From assembly GCF_905115235.1 (NCBI RefSeq), contig NC_051850.1:43592441-43656440 (forward strand): a stretch of 64,000 nt of DNA, in the 5' to 3' direction. How positions within the stretch are numbered: position 1 is the first letter of the stretch; every line of letters begins with the position of its first letter. The translations under genes and the position numbers were made by a program. The notes under the pieces were generated by a model. The model was not told the origin of the DNA. It made no database searches and saw only the letters and a list, made by a program, of their open reading frames with translations. Source of the stretch: Hermetia illucens. Taxonomy: Eukaryota; Arthropoda; Insecta; Diptera; Stratiomyidae. Below are positions 22,841-33,600 of this stretch, in pieces.

Positions 22841-23517
22841 TTTGCAATGTGATCGTGATAAAATTTCGAATGAAACTTTCGACTAATGTAACCGCCCGCG
22901 ATACACGGAAATTATTTTTTGATAATATTTGCCGGTGGCGCTGCAATCGTTTTGTACCAATTTCCTGTTTACCTTTCTCCAGCAAACAGTTTGGGAACAT
23001 GTGTTCCGCACTTCCCCACCATCGCACATGCTTACCATGCTGTCAGCACTGAAAAGTCAAAACACATATGACCATCCACGGGTGAGTGTGGAGCACGCTC
23101 GGGTCGTTTTCTAAAACTCGCGATATTTATCAGTTCATTGTGTTTACGGAAATCGGCAGTTTCAAATAAAATCTCAACAGATAACTTTGGTATTTAATCT
23201 TTAAAAAAAAGTGCTTGTGACGCGAGCAAATCGGCAGACAGCACCAAGTTGCCCAGCCTCTCTTTTCCTGTACTCAGTGGCCTACGTGACTCAAACGTGT
23301 CGTGCGATGGTCGTCAGACATTTGTAGCAGAAAAACACAAACAACAAACCCATCCTCCTGCGAGTGCAGCCAGCTCGACCCACTTGATTCGGGTCAGGTA
23401 CATCGCAAGGATCGGAACAGAGCAAAGTACAAATAGTGTTTAGTGCGAGAAGTGGACTTACGTTAAGTAGCGCGAACAAAAAAATTTCTTTGTAAACGTT
23501 AGTACGTGATATTCATC
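22841..23517. promoter_or_regulatory. Shared upstream region of MEIOB and DPH1
   Basis: 677 bp separate the two start codons, which point away from each other. The region must hold both 5' UTRs and both promoters. I saw no clear TATA box. The layout suggests a bidirectional promoter; no other gene was found in it. Confidence 0.5.
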
Positions 23518-24834
23518 ATGCTGAAGGTAGAGTCGCCTAACCCCGGGGTCGTGGTGGTGCGTGCGAAGCCAAAGAAGGTGTTTAAACCCAAAGCGAAGGT
23601 AAATCGCATCCCGCCCGAGATCCTGAACAACGCCGAGCTAAATGCAGCCATCGAGCGTCTGCCGTCGAATTACAATTTCGAAATTCATAAAACTGTGTGG
23701 CGAGCGCGCGAGCTCAAGGCTAAGCGCGTTGCATTGCAAATGCCTGAAGGTCTGCTGATGTTCTCATTAGTTATAGCCGACATAATCGAAAGGTTCACGG
23801 ACGCCGACACGGTCATCATGGGTGATGTAACGTATGGGGCTTGTTGTGTGGATGACTACTCAGCGAAAGCACTGGGCGCTGACCTGCTTGTGCATTACGG
23901 CCACAGTTGTTTGATTCCAGTTGATCAGACCGACTCCATCAAGGTTCTCTACGTATTCGTTGACATCAAGATTGACCCACTGCACTTCGTCGAGTCCGTT
24001 AAACTGAACTTCCCAGTCAACCAAAATGCGGGGCAGATCGCACTAGTGAGCACCATTCAGTTTGTCACGACTCTTCAGGCAGCTGCTACAGAACTACGCG
24101 AGGCAGGCTATGATATCTTAGTCCCGCAGTCGAAACCCCTCAGCCCCGGTGAGATCCTGGGCTGTACCGCCCCACAGATGCCGGGAACAGTTCATTCCTT
24201 AATATATGTCGGCGACGGACGTTTCCACCTGGAAGCAGCTATGATCGCCAATCCTCGAATCAAAGCCTACCGTTACGACCCCTACGAGAAGAAATTCACG
24301 CTGGAGCAGTACGACCACAGAGCAATGCAACAGATTCGATGGAATCAAATCCGACAAGCTAAGACTGCCAAGAAAGTGGGAATCATCTTCGGCACTTTGG
24401 GTCGCCAAGGCTCGCCGCGAGTCCTCCGCTTCCTAGAGAAACGCCTCGAACAGAAGGGCTTCAAAACGGTGACGATTCTCCTGTCCGAAATCTTCCCACA
24501 AAAACTCGATCTCTTCCCGGACATCGACGCCTATGTCCAAATTGCATGCCCACGACTCTCAATCGACTGGGGCAGTGCATTCAAGAAGCCGCTACTTACC
24601 CCCTACGAGCTCTCGGTCGTCCTGGGCGACGTCGAGTGGACACCAAAGAATCTGGAGCCAAACAACGCCTACCCCATGGACTTCTATGCAACAGGTAGCT
24701 TGGGCCCGTGGACGCCGAACTTCAAGCCGCCTGCAATCGGCGAGTGCGAGAACAAACCGTCGGCCGGCTGCTGTGGCCGGTGTGTGCGCGGCGAGTTAGA
24801 GAAAGATATCGACCTGCTTGACCTGAAAGTGTGA
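23518..24834 (+). CDS. Dph1: Diphthamide biosynthesis protein 1 (2-(3-amino-3-carboxypropyl)histidine synthase subunit 1)
   Basis: DPH1 with DPH2 carries out the first step of diphthamide synthesis in the cytosol: transfer of the 3-amino-3-carboxypropyl group of S-adenosylmethionine to a histidine of elongation factor 2, using a [4Fe-4S] cluster. The 438-residue product is the family's normal size. Residues 27-70 hold RIPPEILNN, then [10 protein letters not shown] at 71-80. The three cluster-ligand regions are visible: YGACCVDDY (Cys109/110), EILGCTAPQ (Cys216) and [12 protein letters not shown] (Cys344). A Cys-rich tail near 410-422 follows. The frame is uninterrupted, with higher GC at third positions than the surroundings, as expected for a conserved gene. 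I chose the ATG at 23518; an in-frame GTG 12 nt upstream is not a likely start in an animal. It is head to head with MEIOB. Confidence 0.97.
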   Translation: MLKVESPNPGVVVVRAKPKKVFKPKAKVNRIPPEILNNAELNAAIERLPSNYNFEIHKTVWRARELKAKRVALQMPEGLLMFSLVIADIIERFTDADTVIMGDVTYGACCVDDYSAKALGADLLVHYGHSCLIPVDQTDSIKVLYVFVDIKIDPLHFVESVKLNFPVNQNAGQIALVSTIQFVTTLQAAATELREAGYDILVPQSKPLSPGEILGCTAPQMPGTVHSLIYVGDGRFHLEAAMIANPRIKAYRYDPYEKKFTLEQYDHRAMQQIRWNQIRQAKTAKKVGIIFGTLGRQGSPRVLRFLEKRLEQKGFKTVTILLSEIFPQKLDLFPDIDAYVQIACPRLSIDWGSAFKKPLLTPYELSVVLGDVEWTPKNLEPNNAYPMDFYATGSLGPWTPNFKPPAIGECENKPSAGCCGRCVRGELEKDIDLLDLKV

Positions 24835-24966
24835 TTAGACTCTCGGCCCGATGGGAGTCGCTCGAAATTGCAGCAGATCAAAGTAGCTTAATCGAGTGTA
24901 AGAAGAGAGGGAATGTATTGTAAAGACTTTACACAAATTAGTTTTAAATGTTTAGGCTTTAGAGAG

Positions 24967-24972
24967 AATAAA
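24967..24972 (+). terminator. Poly(A) signal of DPH1
   Basis: AATAAA lies 133 nt past the DPH1 stop codon. Confidence 0.6.
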
Positions 24973-26389
24973 TAATCGAAATATTTATTAATGATGTAAA
25001 TAAATGCCGTTTTTTTGTATACCGGGTACGGTTTTATTTCTTCCAAGAAATTCATTTTATTGCGCTTGGGTTTACTATTCAGCCGAGATCCGTTCCACGA
25101 ATTGATTCTCCTCATGGTCACAGGTTTTTTCTTCGGATAAACAACCTTTATTGATGCCTCACGGGGCAAGGCACTGTATGCGATTAGCCTGTGAATTAAA
25201 GAGCTGCGGTGACAGGTAAACTTTAGCCATAGAAGTCGTTGTAGATGATTCTACACTTAAGGGGGTCACCCCGTGTGAAGGCCGTTTTCTTCGCTTTTTT
25301 TAGAAATTTTTTGTGAAGAACTGGATAAAGGTACACATACCATATATTAATATCTAGAGCAAGCGTAGTAATTTTTCCAGCCCGATAGCATAGTTCAGTA
25401 TTGAAATGCAGTTTATACATCCATCTTCAAAAAAGGTGCTTTTCTGCTCCCACCGGCCATTAAACCGGTGATCACAATTAAGGTTTTTTCCCGGGTTATT
25501 CGGTTAGGTAGATTCTGAGGGCCGGTCCTCCAATTGAATTTTTCGGATCTCGCACTCCTCCACTGTGCATGCAAGCTTCAAGGGTATTACAGTAGTGCTA
25601 AGAGGAATCGAAACAGGGACGGATTTGTCAAAAAATAAAGAAGCGAACCGCATCCAATATATAACCTGCGCATTCTGCTTCATCGAAGAATTGTGGTAGA
25701 AGGGCCGCGTAAAATACCAGGTCCTGTATAGAGCCAGAATTGACAGGAAAATAATAATTCAATCTACCCAATGTTTGTGTCATCTGCGCAGATGTGCACG
25801 CAGCAGCTAATTGTAAATAAGGGGGATGCTAATGCTAAAAGCGGTAGCCATTTTGGTAGACCACGCATTAACTACAGAGGTTGCCTAATCTATGCTGAAA
25901 GTAAGAAAAATTCGCAACCGAAACAATGAATTCAATGCATCGAAAAAAAATACCACTCTCGCTAGCAGATCTGCGGTAGTTATGTTAGCGTTTTGAAATT
26001 CACACTTCAAACCCAAGATAATACAAGCGCCCCAATTCACAATCTGGAGGAGTTTTCCCCTACACTGACTCCAACGATGGTGTCGATGCAAAACATTATC
26101 TCTATCTTTCAGGTCCTTTACTACAATGCATAGGTCGCCAGCCAGCACAGACTGAACATACGACACTTCCTGCTTGACAATGAAATCGACATATTGCTGG
26201 GTATCACTTTTATGACATAAAGCATCCGGAAGTATAACAAATTTTCATATTCTTTACAGTCCAAATGGACATACACAAGTAAACCGAGAGCAGACTACAC
26301 TGAGGTAGAGGACAGCTGGTCGGCGAAGTATCGATATATGATAAATAACACTTTTTTAGCGATCAAAGGGTAGTATAGCTCCCAGAGCG
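24973..26389. other. Intergenic, nothing recognised
   Basis: Sequence between the DPH1 3' end and a LINE copy. No conserved coding segment was found. It may be old repeat debris. Confidence 0.4.
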
Positions 26390-29270
26390 AAACGTGCATT
26401 GAACCCACCCTGGGAAACGCCTGTTGAACTAACACCAACAGTAGTAGAGCCTAAACCCTATCTCCACCTCCACGTGGTGATCGTTGGGAGTTCTTTCTTC
26501 ATGAAAAACTGCAGACGGAGAAGGATGAAGGCGAGTCTCCCGCGCCTAAAAACCGGACAAAATGTACCAACTGGTCCTCCAGGTTGGTTTTTGAGTGGGG
26601 CTGACAACGGAAAACCGATGTTACGAAGCAACGGAAGGAGTCTCGTACAGGATGGATTTTACAACGACGAACCCGGCAACGGATTAACGATTTGCGTATT
26701 TTCTTATGGAAAGTGTACAGACCGAATGCTGCTGAGCAGCTAACCGATACCCTATCCCAATATACGGCTGGCGTAACAGCGTTGCAAGAGATGCGATGGA
26801 CAGGGACCGGTTTCCTAGAGAAGAGCCGCTACATCGTATATTATAGCGGCCATCCAGTAAACCATGTGCTCGGAGTAGATTTCCTAGTCAGGCAAAAAAT
26901 GATACCTGTTGTTATCAGCTTTGAAAATATAAGCGAAAAGCTATAGACTCTGCGCTTGCGAGGCACGATTAGAAATATAAATCTCATAAACGTTCACGCC
27001 CCTAAAGAGCAAACTGCAGAGTCGGAGAAGGATACCTTCTATGAGGCAGTTGCGCGGACCCTCGAAGCCTATCAAAATCATACTATGAGATTTCAACATT
27101 CAATTAGGGACGGAGCCCATTTTCAAGCGATACGTCGGCTCCCATAGCTTACATAGGGATACCAATGATAGCGGACTGCGGACTATTCAGTTAGCATTAT
27201 CGCACGAAATAATTGTTGGTTTGCGCGGAAAGCGGTCCACAAACATACATGGGCCTCTCCAAACGGGACCACTTTCAATCAAATTGACCACGTGCTGATG
27301 AACGCCGCCACCGCTCAGCCTTGATGAATGTCAGAACATATAGGGCGGCCAATATAGACTCGGACCACTATCTCGTTGGCATAGTGCTCTGAGCTTGAAT
27401 TACGACACCACCTACAATCCCCTCTGACAATCAAGTGAGACTGAATACTGAAGCCATTCACAACACAGCCCTCCGCAATACCTAGAAGGGCGAAATGGGT
27501 GCCGCAATAACAGAGATCCTGGAGATGAAGCATCGACAAATGATCTTCACAACCACCTGAAGAACGTTATCATTGATACGGCTACAAAGATACTTGGCTC
27601 CAGCCGCAAGATAAGTCGGAACGGCTGGCTTGACGATGAATGTAAGCTAGCTACGGAACGGAAGAATGCTGCATACCGAGTAATGCTGCTTTGTCATAGA
27701 ACGCGAACACCCGCAGAAACTTATCAAGAACTCTGTCGAGCGTCTTCACAGACGGAAAAGGGAAGCCTGGGATAACCAACAACTCTTTGAACTAGAAAAG
27801 TACAGGGAGCAACCGCATCAGGCGCGGAAGTTTTACCAACAAGTCAGCAGGATGAAGCCTTATACACCACGATGCTCATCTTGCCGAGACAAAGAGGGAA
27901 ATCTGATTTCCGACAGAATGGGCATATTGGAACGATGGATTGAGAATTTTGATGAACTGCTCAATAACCAAAATATCGGCGAGTTGGAGGTCCCGCCAAC
28001 TGAAGACGACGGACAAATGCTACCACCACCAAGCATAGAAGAAACAGTCCGTGCAATTCAACGGCTTAAAAACCATAAGTCGCCAGGAGCCGATGGAATT
28101 ACGGCGGAATTGGTTAAATATGGAGGCGACCAATTACACCAAGTGGTTCATCAACTTGTGCTCAAGGTGTGGAACAGCGAATCAATGCCTGATGACTGGT
28201 AACGAGGGATTATCTGTCTCATACATAAAAAGGGAGATATCACCCAGTGCATTAATTATAGAGGTATCACGTTGCTGAGTACCATCTAAAACATATTCTC
28301 CGCTATCTTGCTAGGTTGGATAGCCCCATATGCCCAGAACATCATTGGCCCATACCAAAGAGGCTTCACTCCAGGCAAGCACCATTCTCTTCAAGCCCAC
28401 CCAACTACTGGCCTATACGGACGATATCGACATCATGGGAAGAACAACCCAAGATGTACAGTCTACCTTCATCCAGATCGAGCAGGCAGCGCGAGATCTT
28501 GGGCTGCACATCAATGAAGGCAAGGCGAAGTATATGGTGGCAATGTCAGCGCCAAAACCAAAAGAACGAACATCATGTAATCGCACCGCGGTCAAACGAA
28601 AACAATGAAGATTGGAGGCTACAACTTTGAGACCATTGAAATTTTCTCCTATCTAGGGTCGAAAATCACAACCGATAACAGCTATGCTGATGAAATCCGC
28701 GCACGGTTGTTGACAGCCAACAGAGTCTATTTCCGCTTACAAAAACTGTTCTACTCGAAACGTCTCACCATGGGGTCAAAGCTCTTACTGTACAAGACTA
28801 TGATCTTGCCAGTCCTTATGTATTCCTCGGAGATTTTGGTTCTTAGCAAAAAAATTCCGAACTCTTGGCCGCGTTCGAGAGAAGAATCCTCCAAAGAATC
28901 TTTGGCCCCCTATATGAGGATGAACGATTCCGTAGACTACATAACGATGAAATCTATGAGCGATACCACAATCGTCTGGTTGTGGATAAAATCCGGCTCA
29001 ATAGGTTGCGGTGGGCGGGTCACTTAATCCGTATTGATGAGGATGATCTAGCCCGGAAAGGCTATAAGGGCAATATCTATGGAAGGCAAAGGAGACGAGG
29101 CAGACCCTGCCTGAGATGGAGCGATGGCGTAGGTCAGGATGCCAGACAGCTTTTAGAGACATCGAATTGGTGGTCCTCGGCGAAAAACAGAGGTGTCTGC
29201 AGTTCCCTACTAAGGCAGGCTTAGACATCGGCCTAGATATCGGTTGTTGCGCCGTTGATAATGAACACTT
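26390..29270 (+). mobile_element. LINE family A, longest copy, broken
   Basis: This copy covers most of ORF2. The endonuclease runs from about 26690 (SYGKCTDRMLLSSQLTDTL, then LQEMRWTGTGFLEKS, YYSGHP and INLINVHAPKEQ). The linker (DDECKLATERKNAAYR, MKPYTPRCSSCRDKEG) is followed by NHKSPGADGITAELVKYGG and the reverse transcriptase (RGFTPGK at 28360). The tail has YLGSKITTDNSY at 28650, DKIRLNRLRWAGHLIRID at 28985 and RGRPCLRWSDGVGQDARQLL. Part of the reverse transcriptase between the RGFTPGK motif and the YTDDI box is deleted, and other shifts and stops occur. It fills much of the gap between DPH1 and NHP2. Confidence 0.8.
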
Positions 29271-29644
29271 TTTTGTTAGCTTTTTTGGGAAAACTAAAAA
29301 CCTAACAGTAGAAACCGAGAATATTTTTTCCTTTTTAACGTCGCATTATGTCGAAAAATCTCGATTACTCAGGAGAATGTAATTTGGTGCCATCATCTCA
29401 GACTTCATGCGACCGCTGCAGGGTCGTTCTATTTTAGAATTATTTGAAAAATGTCAGGTGTCTTACCACTTTCATCAGCACTGTATGTAAGAAGGGACCA
29501 CGATATAGAAATGCTGATCTAGCGAGATGCACTGGAAGACTTGCCTGGGCTTCAAAACTCTGAATTTTCGATAGCATTTCATCTGTATTAAAATTACTTA
29601 AACAATTGTACACTTAGAGCCTAAGAATATAATTCTGCAAGTCT
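29271..29644. other. NHP2 3' flank
   Basis: Non-coding sequence that must include the 3' UTR of NHP2. No clear AATAAA was found on the minus strand close to the stop codon. Confidence 0.35.
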
Positions 29645-29876
29645 TCACGTCGGAATCGGCAAGACCGAGACTTCCTGTTTCACTTCATCAAACAATTCCT
29701 TGTAGTCTGGATGCTCCCGAATCAAAAGCGTGACGGTGCCTCGTTTCACTCCCATTGCGGCACCTAAATCAGCCCGGCTGGGGGTGTAAGTATAAGGAAT
29801 GCCCTTTTCTTCACAAACAGCAGGTAAGTGGCACATGATATCAATGGGCGTCACGTCACCAGCGAACAGGACGATC
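29645..29876 (-). CDS. NHP2: NHP2 exon 2
   Basis: Starts after TTACTTTCTAG and completes the Gly codon. It carries the core L7Ae motif [15 protein letters not shown] and ends VSVLPIPT, then stop. Confidence 0.93.
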
Positions 29877-30206
29877 CTAGAAAGTAACGAGAAACATTTC
29901 AACCAGTGTAAACTCGGCTAACCTCAAATTCGAGCAATTGTTTATTTTCAGGTTTCTTCCGACATCTTACCCAGTTTCTCCCTTGCGAAGCCTCGTTTGA
30001 ACATCCTTCAATCCATTGCGTATGAACGTTTTGTGTTTTACCGCTTTTTTCACTAGTTTGTAGCACTTTTTCGCCAATTTCTTCGATGCCATTGGCGAGG
30101 AGATAGCGTTCACATTCTTTAACTTATCATCGTAGGTATCCTCCTCTTTTATGCTAACTCCAGTAGTGTCGGCGTCTTCAACAGGTTCCTTCTTTATTTT
30201 GCCCAT
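29645..30206 (-). CDS. NHP2: NHP2, H/ACA ribonucleoprotein subunit 2, two exons
   Basis: NHP2 is an L7Ae-type RNA-binding subunit of H/ACA snoRNPs, which pseudouridylate rRNA in the nucleolus (and act in telomerase in some animals). Exon 1 is 30206-29971 and exon 2 is 29876-29645; the 94-nt intron has GTAAGA and TTTCTAG borders. The lengths 236 + 232 = 468 nt give 155 residues, the family's usual size. Residues 1-45 are a charged, lysine-rich leader. The L7Ae fold follows with [52 protein letters not shown] and [11 protein letters not shown]. It is head to head with MOSMO, 375 bp apart. Confidence 0.96.
29971..30206 (-). CDS. NHP2: NHP2 exon 1
   Basis: 78 codons plus two bases, ending ACTGG before GTAAGATG. 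The frame would stop at once if read through, which supports the splice. Confidence 0.93.
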
Positions 30207-30581
30207 ATTTTAACACAATATAAATCAACTTTATTGATAAAAATAATAAAACAGGGAACCACGATGTGACAACTCGAAACGCCAACTAAAAATACCGAAA
30301 ACGTGCGCGCTGACCACTACCCACCACAGAGTACTTCCACCACTGCACTTCAGCATTGCCAGAGCAGGAATTTTCAGTTGTTATCATTCTACATGGCAGT
30401 ACTAATGTATTGTTTGTGGTCAGATGACTTCTGTTGACATTTTCAATCACCTCAGATTACGCTACATGGTAAATAAATGTCAAACGGTTGAATTGTCAAG
30501 GACGAGGAAAACATATCAGTGGAGACGTATTTCGTTTGTAAATCGCGACAACCCGTCAATGCAGGACATTAGACCGGTGCA
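30207..30581. promoter_or_regulatory. Shared upstream region of NHP2 and MOSMO
   Basis: 375 bp lie between two start codons that face apart. No TATA box is evident. A bidirectional promoter is the simplest reading. Confidence 0.5.
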
Positions 30582-30684
30582 ATGGATAAATTAACGACAA
30601 TAAGTGCTACGCTGTTCATGGCGGCAGATGTTTTCGCAGTGGTGAGCCTCGCCATGCCGGACTGGATTGTTACCGATGAAGGAG
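30582..30684 (+). CDS. mosmo: MOSMO exon 1
   Basis: 34 codons plus one base: the signal-like first membrane segment and SLAMPDWIVTDEG. It ends at GGAG before GTAAAT. Confidence 0.92.
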
Positions 30685-33600
30685 GTAAATATTTTGGTTG
30701 CTGATAAGAAAGTTGTTTAGAAAAGTCTTCGGATGAGGGCTATCGAGGTTTTCGCTTTGCATATGTCTTTGCACAACATAGCGCTTAATGAGGGATTGAA
30801 TCTAAATTGGGAAGCGTTCGGCAAGCAGAATATCACTAATTCTAGATATCGTGGAGTCGTGCTCGAATTTTGTATTTGTAATGCCCGAAAACTTCATTCA
30901 ATTTTGTTGTTCGTTGTCACTCTTAGGCCCTTGCCAATCCCGTTGGTTTTTCGAAGGACAGTCCACCGAGTAGTCATGGGTAGGGTACGTAGGTACCAGT
31001 GGTCGCCCCGAAGAGTCCAATTAGACAATTCGCGCTGTGGTGCCCCTTTGTGAAGCTAAAAACTCCTCAGACCATGACTACCGTGAGAAAAGCAAGGGAA
31101 GCATAATTTAACCGGCTCAGATCTTCATAGCCTGCCAGCATTTACGAAGAGTAGTAGCTCGCCATCGCTCCAACTAGTGGTCGCTTAAAGGAGGGGGTGG
31201 GGTGATTACTAAATGGAGAAGCTTTCAAGAATGCGTGAAAATTTGAGATGAATTAGAGCAAAACTAAGGAAGATACAGCGTGCGATTAAGCAACCACGCC
31301 TCATACATGACTCAGCGTGAACTCGTTGTTCCAATAGCAAAAAGCTGCAGTTGCCAAAGCATTGGATTTGTTCAAACACACTTATAGTGCTCTTCCCAAG
31401 GGTGTTTTGAATACCATCAGGTCTATCTATGAATATTTGAGCAAAGATGCCCTCTTAGAGGGATGTGTCGGAGGTTTTACGCAGGACAACAATGAGAGTT
31501 GCACTTGAGTTGAACCTCTGTCATCGTTGAGATTGCAACTTAGCCTGCGTCTTCAATGAAGGTTCTTTGCTTTATTAATCTTCATGCAGGACATAAAAAT
31601 CAGAAGTGGACCAAGGGGAAGGATGGGTGCGATAAGGCGAACGGAGTCGGAAGCTGAAAAAAGCCTAAAGAAGGCAGGATTCGAGCAAAAAGATGCTCTA
31701 AACACTATGGATGATAGCACGAGGCTTTACGGACCTAGCATCGATGATTCAGTGTGAGTTGTCGATAAAACTCTTTTATGAACACTCTATTCCCCAGACA
31801 GAATTCTTTTTCTTCAAATGTGGCTGTTTTTCGCAATTTCTACCTTATGACTTTAATTGGATGGCGGACTTAGGAATCCTTCGATTCTTAAACAAAATTC
31901 TCCCTTTAGCTTGTTGAGTAATGATACGTAGTATGCTCCTGTAATGGTTTTTCCTATTTGAAGATAATCCATTAAGATAATTCTATTACTACCCCAAAAA
32001 ATAGTCACTATCACTTTCCTAGCCGAAAAAAAAGTTCTTGCTTTTTTGGAACCGATTCCCAGTTCGCAGTCCACTGTTTTGACTGTATTTTTGTTTCGGG
32101 CATATAATGGTGTATCCAAGTTTCATCTACAGTAATTAATCTTCGCCAAAACTTTGACATATTCATAGCCTCTGCTATCTCTCACTTTAATCTCTCGTTA
32201 TCGTCAGTGATTGCAGTTTTTGGACGTCCCGAACGTTCATCGTCTCCCAAGTTTGTACGGCCAAGTTTGAATTTAGCTGCCGAAAATTTCACGGTGGTGA
32301 ATGATGGTGCAGAGTCCCCTAACACAGCGTCCAACTCATCTTTGATTTGCGTAGTCGTATTGCCTTTCAAAAACAAATATTTAATGACAGCTCGATACTC
32401 GTTTTTTTTTACATTTTCACAAAAACACTCACATCGACTCACTCAAACGTTCGTCAACCAACAACTGCGGGTCCAAAATGGCTGAAATTTTAGTGAGTAA
32501 CTGTCAAAAGATGCGCAACCATATTCCTCAGATTTTATTGACGAGTGCTTCTTCAAGTTGAGGTCGGAAACTTTTCAGACCACCCTCATAAAAGCTGTTT
32601 GGCGTCTTGACTTACGCTACCGCTCTCGTCTTCTTTTTTTACCATAGATATTGCCCTTATAGACTTTGCGGACAGGATCATCTTCACCCATATGGATTAG
32701 GTGATCCGCCCGTCGTATCCTGTTCAGCCGGATTTTATCCACAACCAAGACGATCATGGTATCGCTCATAGATTTCATCGGTATAGAACCTGCGGAATCG
32801 TCCATCCTCATATAGGGTCCCAAAAATTCTTCAGAGGATTCTTCTTTCAGATGCGGCCAAGAGTTCACAATTTTTCTTGCTAAGAACCCAAGTTTCCGAG
32901 GAATACATGAGGACTAGTATGATTATTGTCTACAGTAAGAGCTACCCTATGGTGGCCGATGAAGTTCTGGGTGCATTGAGCTATCCGGCCTAGTAGGATG
33001 GCGGACAATATCTTATAGATGGTACTCAGCAACGTGCTACCTCTATAATTGCACTGCGTAATATCTCACTTTTTATGTATGGGACAGATAATACCTCGTT
33101 GCCAGTCATCAGGCATTGCTTCGCTATCCCACACTTTGAGCATCAGTTGATGAACCTCTTGGTGTAGTTGGTCGCCTCGATATTTAACCAGTTCCTGACG
33201 ACTTATGATTTTTAAGCCAATGAATTGCACAGACTGTTTCTTCCATGCTTGGTGGTGGCAGCATTTGTCAGTCGCCTTCAGTTGGCAGTACCCCCAACTC
33301 GCCGATATTTTGGTTGTTGAGCAGTTCATTAATATACTCAAACCATCGCCCCAATATGCCCATTCTGTCGGAAATTAGATTTCCCTCTTTTTCGCGGCAC
33401 GATGAGCATCGGTGTATAAGGCTTCATTCTGCTGACTTGTTGGTAAAACTTTCGCGCCTGGTGCGGTTGCTACCTGTACTTCTCGAGTTCACAGAATTGT
33501 TGGTTTTCCCAGGCTTTCTTTTTCTATCTGTGAAGTTGCCCCTCCGCTCGACGGAGTTCGTAATAGGCCTCTGCGCGTGTTTGCGTTCTTCGAGAGTGTA

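Noticed and set aside
22644-23052. Several frames of 60-130 codons antisense to or beside MEIOB exon 1
   Set aside because: They overlap the conserved MEIOB exon or its promoter and show no own signature.
23506-23517. Upstream GTG as the DPH1 start
   Set aside because: Non-ATG starts are not expected here and the ATG at 23518 gives the normal protein length.
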